Assembly (NCBI GenBank): GCA_016928865.1
Contig: JAFGJX010000088.1
Location: 1 to 40,743, forward strand
DNA: 40,743 bases
Direction: 5' to 3'
From: Spirochaetota bacterium
GTDB lineage: Bacteria; Spirochaetota; UBA4802; UBA5550
How positions within the stretch are numbered: the stretch's first letter is position 1; the number at the start of each line of letters is the position of its first letter. The notes beneath the pieces were generated by a model. That model saw only the letters and a program-made list of their open reading frames with translations, was not told the DNA's origin and ran no database searches. The translations under genes and the position numbers were made by a program. This document shows, piece by piece, positions 7,894-16,234 of this stretch.

Positions 7894-8661
7894 GTGGGAT
7901 ACAGCGCAATCACGGTGGAAATAAAGGATCATATCGCCTGCATTACGCTTAACAGGCCACCGACAAATTCCATAAACCTCGCCATGAGGGAAGACCTGCA
8001 TGCCGCGTTCAGCGAGATGGAAAACAGCCCGGACGTGCGCGTGGTGGTCCTGACCGGAGCCGGCGAAAAAGGGTTTTCCTCAGGCATGGACGTGACCGAC
8101 GTCGCGAACCTGTACAACGGCCCTGACGCGATAGAGCTGTTCAACAGAATCGACCGCTTTCCCAAACCGGTCATCGCCGCGATCAACGGGTACGCACTCG
8201 GCGGCGGCTGCGAGCTGTCCCTCGCCTGCCATTTCAGATTTATGGTCGACGCCCCCAAGGCGGTGATAGGCTGCCCGGAGGTCAACCTGGGCATAACACC
8301 CGGCTGGGGCGGCATTCAGCGTATGGCCCGCCTGCTGGGCAGGTCGCGCGCGCTCGATCTCATTCTATTCAGCAGGAGGCTCTCGGCCGGGGAGGCGCTT
8401 GAGATCGGGCTTATAGACCGCGTATTTCCCGCAGGTGAGCTGATGAGCGGCGCCATGCAATTCGCGCAAGACCTCGCAAAGCGGGCCCCTCTTGCGGTAA
8501 GCAGCATTCTAAAAGGGATGATAACCGGCATTGAGCATGGCATCGATGAGGGCCTCAAGGTAGACCGGGAATGCAGCAAAAAGCTGACCGAGTCCGAAGA
8601 CGCGAAAGAGGGGTTTGTCGCTTTCATGCAGAAGCGCGAGCCGGTATTCAGGGGAAAATAG
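7894..8661 (+). CDS. Enoyl-CoA hydratase/isomerase (crotonase) family protein
   Basis: A 255-residue crotonase starting at GTG 7894, chosen because AAGAGAGGTG lies just upstream and the family's N-terminal strand begins there. The open frame continues to 7759, but that part covers the promoter and terminator. The oxyanion-hole loop is GFSSGMDV and the second loop is GYALGGGCELSLA. Both glutamates used by true hydratases are present (GGGCEL Glu107 and GCPEVNLG Glu129), so hydration of trans-2-enoyl-CoA in fatty-acid metabolism is the most likely activity. It is canonical in these motifs and lacks the GGGFE-type signature of DSF synthases (RpfF). The sequence right after its stop encodes the end of a short-chain dehydrogenase. 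Confidence 0.88.
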   Translation: MGYSAITVEIKDHIACITLNRPPTNSINLAMREDLHAAFSEMENSPDVRVVVLTGAGEKGFSSGMDVTDVANLYNGPDAIELFNRIDRFPKPVIAAINGYALGGGCELSLACHFRFMVDAPKAVIGCPEVNLGITPGWGGIQRMARLLGRSRALDLILFSRRLSAGEALEIGLIDRVFPAGELMSGAMQFAQDLAKRAPLAVSSILKGMITGIEHGIDEGLKVDRECSKKLTESEDAKEGFVAFMQKREPVFRGK

Positions 8662-8769
8662 CTGCGGCACGGAGCGTCGAGCTTCATAACCGGAGAAACA
8701 ATACTCATCGACGGCGGGACGCATCTGCTCAGACTACATCCATGCGACATAAAGAGCGCGACTGGTTAA
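8662..8769 (+). pseudogene. C-terminal remnant of a short-chain dehydrogenase (FabG-like)
   Basis: Reading in the crotonase frame directly after its TAG gives LRHGASSFITGETILIDGG and a further 17 residues to a TAA at 8767. ASSF(I/V)TG(E/Q)TIxxDGG is the classic C-terminal motif of FabG-type short-chain dehydrogenases. The rest of that enzyme, including its Rossmann fold and YxxxK site, is absent. There is no start codon or ribosome binding site. It is best read as the surviving end of an SDR gene whose 5' part was deleted or replaced next to, or by, the crotonase gene. Confidence 0.75.
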
Positions 8770-9002
8770 CCGTCAGTGAAAAATTTATCTGTTTCCGTCC
8801 CTGATGCGATTTTCTTCTTGATTCCAGCGTGGGGAATGCTTTAATCTACAGCCTGAGCTGTTTAAAATAATAATCAATAATTGTACACAATACTTGATTT
8901 GCCATGCAAGCAGTATGGCGACATTGCAGGACAGCCAGGCCTGTATCGCACAATGATATAGTACAATGCGGATAATTCAGTCCAGGAACGAGGTTTAACA
9001 AC

Positions 9003-10157
9003 ATGCTTTCTGCTCAAATCAAGAACGCAAAAGAAGACATAGATGAGTTTTGCAGGAAACTCGAAAAAAGCGAAAAATATTTTGATGCCTCACTGTGCAA
9101 GCATACCCTTTTGAAAATCCATCCCCTTCTTGAAGGTATCATTACGGACCATGACCGCAAACTGGTTACGGAATTCTGGTACAGGGTGGCCCACTATCTG
9201 GGAGTACAATTCGGGATAGATGCCGCTCTGGAAGCAGACAGGTTACAGGAAGAACCGGCAAGCGAGATTGTCACCAGTATGACAGATGCAATCCTCGGTG
9301 AGGGAAAAAAACTCGAAGATGCGCTGGAAGATACGGCGTTAATAAAAAAGGTCAAGCAGCTATTTCGTGAATGCGGCATCCCCGTTGGGATGAAGTCAGA
9401 TATCGTGAAGCACGCATTCTCAAAGCCCCGGGGATACGCCGGAGACTATGGCATTATCGAGATCGTGTATGACAATAAAATCTCCTCGCGGGGCATCGGA
9501 TACTGCGCGGACAAGCGCTTTTTAAATGACGATTACGCCCGTGCGGTGCGCAGCAGAAAAACAATGATGCGGAAGATGCTGGCAGCTTTTCTGGGAAACC
9601 CTCCCGGTCCGACGGTAAAAATACTCAATGTTGCATGCGGCTCGTGCCGTGAAATCAAGGAGCTGTTCGAGCAAAAGACGTTCGATACACTGGAAAAGAT
9701 ACAGTTCACGCTCGTCGACCACGACCAGCAGGCGCTCGACTTTTCGATGAAAGTGCTCTCCCATTCGCCGTCAAATGTCGAATACCGCACACTCTGCCAC
9801 AGCGTGTACGATTATTTGAAGGAACCCGAAACCTACAGAAAAATCTTTGACGGCCAGGACCTGGTCTATACGATCGGCCTCGCGGACTACATACCGGACC
9901 AGCGCCTCAAGGACCTCATAGCGTTTCTCTTCAGCGTTGTCAGGCCAGGCGGAAAGCTTGTATTCGCGCACAAGGATTCTAAAAACTACAGCCCTCTGGC
10001 ACCTGACTGGTGGTGCGACTGGACCTTCCACCTTCGCGACATGCAGGAAACCGTCGATCTCGTCAAGTCAAGCGGCATACGGGGCTACAACCTGAGCGTT
10101 GAACGGGAAACGGAGACGAATATAATCTTTTTTATAATAATAGAAAAAACAACATGA
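9003..10157 (+). CDS. PhcB-like class I SAM-dependent methyltransferase
   Basis: A 384-residue protein with a helical N-terminal region (about 1-135), the motif KPRGYAGDYG (141-150) and a Rossmann methyltransferase domain (about 200-384): motif I ILNVACGSC (207-215), acidic SAM-binding VDHDQQALD (238-246) and VRPGGKLVF (313-321). The GYAGDY element is, to my knowledge, shared with methyltransferases annotated as extracellular-factor/3-hydroxypalmitate methyl ester synthases (PhcB of Ralstonia). The substrate here is not shown. GAGGT precedes the ATG. Its TGA overlaps the ATG of the histidine kinase gene by four bases (ATGA), so the two are translationally coupled. By analogy with phcB-phcS it may make a fatty-acid methyl ester signal read by the kinase. 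A small-molecule or protein methyltransferase of another kind remains possible. Confidence 0.75.
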   Translation: MLSAQIKNAKEDIDEFCRKLEKSEKYFDASLCKHTLLKIHPLLEGIITDHDRKLVTEFWYRVAHYLGVQFGIDAALEADRLQEEPASEIVTSMTDAILGEGKKLEDALEDTALIKKVKQLFRECGIPVGMKSDIVKHAFSKPRGYAGDYGIIEIVYDNKISSRGIGYCADKRFLNDDYARAVRSRKTMMRKMLAAFLGNPPGPTVKILNVACGSCREIKELFEQKTFDTLEKIQFTLVDHDQQALDFSMKVLSHSPSNVEYRTLCHSVYDYLKEPETYRKIFDGQDLVYTIGLADYIPDQRLKDLIAFLFSVVRPGGKLVFAHKDSKNYSPLAPDWWCDWTFHLRDMQETVDLVKSSGIRGYNLSVERETETNIIFFIIIEKTT

Positions 10158-12325
10158 CGTTTCTGGCGATAACCGGCCTCATCAATTTTCTGACCAGTGT
10201 ATTATTTGGCACCTTTATTTTCATAAAAAATCCCCGAGGTCAGCAAAACCGACAATTCTTTTATTTCAGCCTGAGCGTCGGCCTTTACGGTCTCGGATAT
10301 TTCTTATGGCAGATTTCCCATGAGCAGGCAACCGCGCTCTTCTGGTTCAACGTGCTGTTTATCGGCATAATCTTGATAAACGCGACCCTTCTGCATTATG
10401 TGCTGTGCCTGGTAAGCACATTTAATAAGAAAAAAGCAGAGATCATTGTTTATTATTCCATCAACGCCATCTTCATTGTGCTGAACCTTGCCTCATTTCT
10501 CTACACAGGCCTCGAGCCGCGGCACGAGCTGGGACTGTGGCCCAACCCTGCCATGCTGTTCAACGGGTATCTCGCCTTCTGGGTGTGGGAAGCCCTCTAC
10601 ATTTTCATTCTGCTGTTGCGCTATATGAAGAAGGCAACGGGAATCAAGCGGGAACAGACAAAGTATACAATCGTATCCGGGCTCATCGGCTTCCTGGGAG
10701 GCGCATCCAACTGGCCGATGTGGTTCGGCATTCATTTCCCTCCGTACGCCAATTTCCTCGTCGCGACCTATGTCTGCCTCATGGGCTATGCGATTGCCCG
10801 GTACCAGCTGCTGGACATCAAGGTGGTGCTCTCCAGGACCGGTATATTCCTCGGGGTTTACACCCTGGTCCTCGGCATTCCGTTCATAATAGGATTCCAC
10901 ACAAATTTCGGTTTCCTTTCCTTTGTGATCCTTTTCATCCTCGCCACCATGGGTCCCGTGATATACCGGTATCTCCAGGGAAAGGCCGAGAACGTGATCC
11001 TGGCGCGCCAGCGCGAGTACCAGAAGATACTTCATGACTCTGCCAAGATCATCCTCCGCGTGCATAACATCAACCGCCTCGGCAAGCTTATCATGTACGG
11101 GGTAAATTCCGTTATGAAGGTCGAATATGCGGCAATTTTCCTGGATGATCCGGAACACGAAAGCCTGCGCCTGGTGACCGCGAGCGACAGCACCGTCTTT
11201 CCCCCTGAGGCAAAAATTGGCTACGACGATCCCGCCGTAGATCTCATGAGAAAATTCAAAAAGCCCGTCGCACACGAACTCGTATCACGCATCTTCACCA
11301 GTGCCCCCGAGGGCAAGTTCAGCATGCTGGTACCCTCTTTCAACGAAGACCGCCTGCTCGGCTTCATGGTCCTCGGTGACAAGGCCGATGGCTCCTTCTA
11401 TTCAGCGGACGACATTAACACCTTTGACATCCTCTCGCACCAGACCGCGCTGGCAATAGAAAACTGCCTGTACATCGAGGAGCGGAAGAAGACGCAGGAC
11501 CGCCTGTTCGAAGCGGAAAAGCTCGCTCTTGTCGGCGGCATGGCAGAGGGAGTGGCGCACCAGATCCGCAACAGGCTCAACCATTTCTCGCTCGCCGCCA
11601 TGCAGATACGTCTCGAAATTGATGAATGCAAAGGTCACACCCCCGATCTGATGGAGCAGAACGCGCATATCGGCCATGCCTTCAATGCCTTGCAGGAAAT
11701 CGCTGAGTCGATTATCGATAATGTAAAAAAAACAAACAGCGTGATCAAAGGAATTCTGAACTTCACGTTTACCAACGACAATAAAAACTATTTTTCCGGA
11801 CTCTCGTTCCGGGAGATACTCGAGGGGGCCAAGGACCTGGTACGAATCAAGCACGGAATAGAAGACATCCCTATAACTCTTGAGTGCGACGAAAACGATC
11901 TCATTTACGGGATAATGACCCAGCTGATGGAGGCGATATACAATTTAATCGATAACGCCTATGAAGCAACGAATGAAAAGATGAAAAACCATATGACCCA
12001 GGAACAAAGAAAACAATTCAATCCCTTCATACTGGTGCGGCTTTTCAGCAAGCCGGACTCATTCCTCATTGAAATTACGGACAATGGCGTCGGAATAGCG
12101 GATGAGGATAAAAAAAAGATATTTGCCCCCTATTTTACGACCAAGTCTTCACACAAGTCGAAATCGATCTCGGGCATCGGTCTTTACGTGGTGCACCGCA
12201 TGATTACTGAAAACCATAAAGGTAAGATCTGGTTCACGTCAGAATTCATGAAGGGAACTTCTTTTTTCATATCACTGCCGATACAAGTTCAGGGAAGCCA
12301 GCAGGAAAATATAAGCGCCTTATAA
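10154..12325 (+). CDS. Multi-pass membrane GAF sensor histidine kinase
   Basis: A 723-residue protein. Residues 1-275 hold about eight or nine hydrophobic helices, resembling the 7TM sensor region found at the N-terminus of histidine kinases (HisKA_7TM type). A GAF-like domain follows (about 290-440), then the dimerisation/phosphoacceptor region with AEGVAHQIRNRLNHFS (His469) and the ATPase domain with N-box NLIDNAYEA (597-605), G1 DNGVGIAD (643-650) and G2 GIGLYVV (674-680). All catalytic boxes look intact, so an active kinase is expected. It has no receiver domain. Because it overlaps the methyltransferase gene, the membrane sensor could detect that enzyme's product. The REC-GGDEF gene 180 bp downstream is the obvious candidate phospho-acceptor. 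Confidence 0.9.
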   Translation: MTFLAITGLINFLTSVLFGTFIFIKNPRGQQNRQFFYFSLSVGLYGLGYFLWQISHEQATALFWFNVLFIGIILINATLLHYVLCLVSTFNKKKAEIIVYYSINAIFIVLNLASFLYTGLEPRHELGLWPNPAMLFNGYLAFWVWEALYIFILLLRYMKKATGIKREQTKYTIVSGLIGFLGGASNWPMWFGIHFPPYANFLVATYVCLMGYAIARYQLLDIKVVLSRTGIFLGVYTLVLGIPFIIGFHTNFGFLSFVILFILATMGPVIYRYLQGKAENVILARQREYQKILHDSAKIILRVHNINRLGKLIMYGVNSVMKVEYAAIFLDDPEHESLRLVTASDSTVFPPEAKIGYDDPAVDLMRKFKKPVAHELVSRIFTSAPEGKFSMLVPSFNEDRLLGFMVLGDKADGSFYSADDINTFDILSHQTALAIENCLYIEERKKTQDRLFEAEKLALVGGMAEGVAHQIRNRLNHFSLAAMQIRLEIDECKGHTPDLMEQNAHIGHAFNALQEIAESIIDNVKKTNSVIKGILNFTFTNDNKNYFSGLSFREILEGAKDLVRIKHGIEDIPITLECDENDLIYGIMTQLMEAIYNLIDNAYEATNEKMKNHMTQEQRKQFNPFILVRLFSKPDSFLIEITDNGVGIADEDKKKIFAPYFTTKSSHKSKSISGIGLYVVHRMITENHKGKIWFTSEFMKGTSFFISLPIQVQGSQQENISAL

Positions 12326-12505
12326 AAATTCAGAATATATCTTATGGCATTTTCTGAATAATCCTATCAAAAAAATGCATCTCACCTTTTAATACATTCC
12401 AAAAATAAAATAATTACATTTTTTTATAAAATATATTGACAAAAATCCCACAATGAATGATTTCTTACGTATGTAATAAAACCGTCTGATTGGACTGTTT
12501 AAATC

Positions 12506-13438
12506 ATGATCGACTATAAAATACTAATAGTTGAAGATGAGGCATTAATCGCCCATGATATCAGCATGAAGCTCAAAAAGGTCGGCTACCAGGTGATAGA
12601 GACGGTCGATTCAGCGGAGAAATCCATTCTGGCAGCCAGAGCGCTCAAGCCTGACATCATTATCATGGACATTGTCCTCAAGGGCGATATGGACGGCATC
12701 GATGCAGCGGCACGAATACGCCATGAAGCCAATATCCCTATCATCTTCCTCACCACATACTCAGACGATACCTTCATAACCCGGGCCGCATCGCAGATAC
12801 CGTACGGATATATTCTCAAGCCATTCAGGACCCAGGAGCTCATCATCCAGATTGAGATGACAATGCACCGTCACCGGTTTGACATGAGCCTGATCGAGAA
12901 AAACCAGGTACTGACAAAAGAACTGACTAAAAGCAGGGACCTGGAAAAAAGGATGCAGGAGATCACCCTGGTGGACGAGCTTACGGGAATATACAACCGC
13001 CGCGGCTTCCACCATCTGGCCCGTCAGCATATGGACATCGGGAAACGAACGGGACGGTCGATGATTATCGGGTTCTTCGACCTCGACTACATGAAGCACA
13101 TCAATGACACCTTCGGCCACAAGGCCGGAGATAACGCCCTTGTGGCCACCGCGGGTATTTTAAAAAAGGTATTCCGCACCTCGGACGTTATTGCGCGATG
13201 GGGCGGCGATGAATTCGTGGTGCTCATGATCAATGCCGATTCGGGCAATATCGAGTCGATCGAGGAACGGATCTTGAACAGCGTAAACAGCTACAATGAA
13301 TTCGCCGAACACAGCTACATCATTTCCCTGAGCTGGGGCATGCTCAAATGGGATCCGTCGGTCAATACAGATATCGATGAAATAATCGCCCAGGCTGACG
13401 AGCTGATGTATCAGAATAAAACGTGCAAGAAGATATAA
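12506..13438 (+). CDS. Response regulator with GGDEF diguanylate cyclase domain
   Basis: A 310-residue protein. The receiver domain (1-120) has the acidic pair Glu10-Asp11, phospho-acceptor Asp55 (IIIMDIVLKG) and Lys105 (GYILKPF). A helical linker (about 125-155) leads to a GGDEF domain with the intact active site RWGGDEF (231-237) and an inhibitory I-site RTSD (224-227) at the usual spacing, so product-inhibited synthesis of cyclic di-GMP is expected. No clear Shine-Dalgarno precedes the ATG, and the 180-bp AT-rich gap upstream (holding ATTCAGAA/TTCTGAAT arms at 12328-12359 and a TTGACA at 12436) may carry its own promoter. It is the probable output of the preceding kinase, linking its signal to c-di-GMP. 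Confidence 0.9.
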   Translation: MIDYKILIVEDEALIAHDISMKLKKVGYQVIETVDSAEKSILAARALKPDIIIMDIVLKGDMDGIDAAARIRHEANIPIIFLTTYSDDTFITRAASQIPYGYILKPFRTQELIIQIEMTMHRHRFDMSLIEKNQVLTKELTKSRDLEKRMQEITLVDELTGIYNRRGFHHLARQHMDIGKRTGRSMIIGFFDLDYMKHINDTFGHKAGDNALVATAGILKKVFRTSDVIARWGGDEFVVLMINADSGNIESIEERILNSVNSYNEFAEHSYIISLSWGMLKWDPSVNTDIDEIIAQADELMYQNKTCKKI

Positions 13439-13615
13439 CCCTTATTTTTATCATCCGCGGCTAAAAAATATTAGACGCGCCGCTCCCCTCGTTGATTAAT
13501 GCGCTATTGTCCGCTTTTTCGAGATACGTACCGGATTCAGCCTGCATGGCGTACTCTTTGCCAGTCAGGTGCCGGCCGGAATACGCGCGATAACTTTATA
13601 TGACGGTGCCGGAAC

Positions 13616-15064
13616 ATGACAGGATTGACCATTCTCGCCTTTGCCACATGGATGAATATTGCGGCCTACTCCTTCGACGACACGCTCGGGGGCATCGTCC
13701 CGGGCGGCAGAGGCAGAAATGCGGTCAGGGAGATCGCAACCCTGCTGGAAAAGACCGATGTCCGCTACCGGAGCGACGCGGAAACCGAGTCATTTAGAAA
13801 ATTCATGCGCGCGACGCTGGCAAATTTCGACTTCATGAAGCTGTATGGCAGCCCGTATCTGAAGGAGATGGGCGACGGCTTTCGCGGCGTGAACTTTCAG
13901 GGCTGCAACATGAACGATCACTACCTGGTGAACCTCGTAACGGATGAAAGCGACCGCTGCGAGGTCTCCCGCATCTGGGACTACAGCACCGTATACGCGC
14001 TGAAAAAGAACGAGGCCTGCATCGCCGGCGGCAGGTCGTTCGTCGCCTCCATCAATTCCACGACCGCCACCGGGCGCTATTCACACAGAAACGCCATCCT
14101 GTTCGCGGAAGGTCTCCTCAGGGTGATCGACCCGATAAACATTGGGAAACTAAATGCGCCCGCCTGTTCGTTGTATGAAGAGATTACGGGCGATTCAAGA
14201 AAAGCCATCGATGAATTCTACCGGCTGTTTCCGCGGGTATCGGAACTATTCAACCGCTACTCGGTCATACGCTCCTTTCTCGAGGTCAAGACACATAACG
14301 GCATACCCTATACCCGCCTGTCGATGAGATACGGCTATCGTTTGAAGAATCTGAAAAAGGACTTCCCCGAGCTGGCCAGATCCATCAAGAACATTAAAGG
14401 CCTGTACAGGATCAACATGAATGTTATAAACAGCAGCGGTCATACCGCGCTCGCCATCGTCTTTGACAGCAGGGAGGACGTCCTTTCCCTGACGCTCCTT
14501 ACGCGCCGGGGCAGGCTTATTCCCTTTGATGACGCTGAAAAACCCGTGTTCAATGAGGAGCTGACGCTGTCGGCGATGCGGGACGTCCCCTATTCTGCGG
14601 TCTTTGACATGCTCCATGACGTTCACGGGCTGAAATTCATCACGGATAAAGTGGTGGTGCGTTTCAGGTACATTGACGCGCCCGGAAAAGGCCGGTGGAC
14701 CATGAAGCTCCAGGAGGTCTCGAAAACGCGCATTACCGGCAGCTACTACCACATCATACCCCGCTGGCTGATAGATCTCTTCGTTCCGTCGAACATGGAA
14801 CAGATGGTGTACGATGTTTCTCGGGTCATGCTCGCGGCCAACGGCGGCGACGGCTCAACGATCGCGTTTGAATGGGACACGCGCGCTCCCGGGAAAACGA
14901 TGCTTCGGTTCAGCGCCATCAGTGAGTTCATGGACAATTACTTCATCAAGTACGGGCTCAGGGTCTGGAGCAAATCAACAATCTCGAACAAAAAGCTCTT
15001 CACGGAAGCCAAGGCCCTGACCGCGCGCTTCCTCGACGCCTTCCGGTCAGACTACGGGATATAA
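13616..15064 (+). CDS. Unrecognised 482-residue protein
   Basis: I do not recognise a family. The start is the first ATG after an in-frame stop at 13601. Its first about 18 residues are hydrophobic (LTILAFATWMNIAAY) and might be a signal or anchor, but lack a basic N-terminus. The rest is soluble in character, with no CxxC, Walker or nucleophile-elbow motif that I can name. Cysteines are scattered. Codon use matches its neighbours and the frame is long, so it is a genuine gene. It follows the diguanylate cyclase gene by 177 bp, and a 168-bp inverted-repeat element begins 18 bp after the stop. Confidence 0.7.
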   Translation: MTGLTILAFATWMNIAAYSFDDTLGGIVPGGRGRNAVREIATLLEKTDVRYRSDAETESFRKFMRATLANFDFMKLYGSPYLKEMGDGFRGVNFQGCNMNDHYLVNLVTDESDRCEVSRIWDYSTVYALKKNEACIAGGRSFVASINSTTATGRYSHRNAILFAEGLLRVIDPINIGKLNAPACSLYEEITGDSRKAIDEFYRLFPRVSELFNRYSVIRSFLEVKTHNGIPYTRLSMRYGYRLKNLKKDFPELARSIKNIKGLYRINMNVINSSGHTALAIVFDSREDVLSLTLLTRRGRLIPFDDAEKPVFNEELTLSAMRDVPYSAVFDMLHDVHGLKFITDKVVVRFRYIDAPGKGRWTMKLQEVSKTRITGSYYHIIPRWLIDLFVPSNMEQMVYDVSRVMLAANGGDGSTIAFEWDTRAPGKTMLRFSAISEFMDNYFIKYGLRVWSKSTISNKKLFTEAKALTARFLDAFRSDYGI

Positions 15065-15082
15065 AATAATGAACTGTTTTCT

Positions 15083-15250
15083 TTAAGGTGACGGCAGGCT
15101 GTCCCGCTCGCCCGCCTCGTATAACATCCTGTTGACTCGGCGGGATCGGCGATAGATGGCAGGATGCCTTCATGCATGCCGCGACAGGAAGTCGCAAAAA
15201 GGCATGCCCTCCTGTCGCCTTCTCGCCGGCACAGCCTGCTGTCACCTTAA
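15083..15250. repeat. 168-bp inverted-repeat-bounded element (MITE-like or structured RNA)
   Basis: Left arm TTAAGGTGACGGCAGGCTGT (15083-15102) is the reverse complement of the right arm at 15231-15250 with one mismatch in 20. The interior is GC-rich and internally folded: GCGAC-AGGAA-GTCGC (15181-15195), flanked by GCATGCC and GGCATGC arms. It encodes no plausible protein and has no T-tract. The ends TTAA/TTAA could be a short target site. A small non-autonomous element or a folded RNA are both possible. The rest of the 15065-15385 gap holds only the probable uppP promoter. Confidence 0.55.
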
Positions 15251-15292
15251 TAATATATTCATCGCCTGATTACTTCATATATCATAATTTCT

Positions 15293-15321
15293 TGACAAAT
15301 ATCGGCATGCCGCCGATCATC
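15293..15321 (+). promoter_or_regulatory. Possible uppP promoter with an embedded palindrome
   Basis: TTGACA (15293-15298), 17-bp spacer, GATCAT (15316-15321; 4 of 6 consensus bases). The spacer contains the perfect palindrome CGGCATGCCG (15304-15313), a possible operator. The start codon of uppP follows 65 bp later. Confidence 0.35.
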
Positions 15322-15385
15322 CAATGCGCGGCTACAGGCCACACGGATTGAGCATCGCTCACCAATAACAGAAAGGGCGGGGACC

Positions 15386-16192
15386 ATGAACGATATCGTA
15401 AAAGCGATCATACTCGGGATAGTCGAGGGTATCACCGAGTTTCTTCCAATATCATCGACCGGGCACCTGATCATCATGAACCGGTTCGTCGATTTTATCG
15501 GTTCCTTCGCCTACCTGTTCGACATTGTCATTCAGCTCGGCGCAATCCTGTCAGTCGTTGTTTACTTCTGGAACAGGCTGAACCCGTTCAGCGCTGCCAA
15601 GGGACCGGCGGAAAGAAAAGAGACGCTCGACCTGTGGAAAAAAACCGTCATCGGCGTCATCCCGGCGATGGGAATCGGACTTCTGGCCGGATCGTACGTC
15701 AAGGAGCACCTGTTCAACCCCATAACCGTAGCAGCGGCGCTGATCATCGGCGGCCTGGCCCTGATCTGGCTCGAAATGAGAAGGAAGGAAAGCAGCATAA
15801 ACAGCATCGCGGCCCTCACCTACACCAGCGCGTTCATCATCGGCATCATCCAGTGCATCGCCATGGTCCCCGGCACATCCCGATCGGCGGCAACGATCAT
15901 CGGCGCAATGCTCCTCGGCGCGTCGCGGATCGTGGCCGCGGAATTTTCGTTTTTTCTCGCCATTCCCACCATGTTCGCAGCCTCCGCCTATTCCCTGCTG
16001 AAGGCGGACGTGGCGCTGACTGCCGACCGCGTCCTGGTCCTCGGGGTCGGGTTTGCCGTGTCATTCGTGGTTGCGCTCCTGGTAATAGCCGGGTTCATGA
16101 GGTTCATCAGCAGGCGGAATTTTATCCCGTTTGGGTATTACCGCATCATTCTGGGCGCCGCCGTATTGTGCTATTTCCTGCTTGCAAAGTAA
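15386..16192 (+). CDS. uppP: Undecaprenyl-diphosphatase UppP (BacA)
   Basis: A 268-residue polytopic membrane enzyme that removes a phosphate from undecaprenyl pyrophosphate to recycle the lipid carrier for peptidoglycan and other glycans. Motif 1 is GIVEGITEFLPISSTGHLI (glutamates of the ExxxE site, residues 14-18) and motif 2 is VPGTSRSAAT, both characteristic and intact. About eight hydrophobic helices are seen and the length is normal. AAAGGG lies upstream of the ATG. The PAQR-family gene follows 42 bp downstream and may share the transcript. Confidence 0.96.
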   Translation: MNDIVKAIILGIVEGITEFLPISSTGHLIIMNRFVDFIGSFAYLFDIVIQLGAILSVVVYFWNRLNPFSAAKGPAERKETLDLWKKTVIGVIPAMGIGLLAGSYVKEHLFNPITVAAALIIGGLALIWLEMRRKESSINSIAALTYTSAFIIGIIQCIAMVPGTSRSAATIIGAMLLGASRIVAAEFSFFLAIPTMFAASAYSLLKADVALTADRVLVLGVGFAVSFVVALLVIAGFMRFISRRNFIPFGYYRIILGAAVLCYFLLAK

Positions 16193-16234
16193 ACGAGGTA
16201 ACCCGAATCGAATCCAATTTACGACGGTCAAGAC

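Noticed and set aside
7894..8661. Crotonase as an RpfF-type DSF signal synthase
   Set aside because: The active-site blocks are GGGCEL and GCPEVNLG as in ordinary enoyl-CoA hydratases, and there is no RpfC/RpfG-type pair adjacent.
15083..15250. Integron attC site
   Set aside because: No GTTRRRY/RYYYAAC core pair was found at the ends and no integrase is present. The terminal arms are long and nearly perfect, unlike attC.
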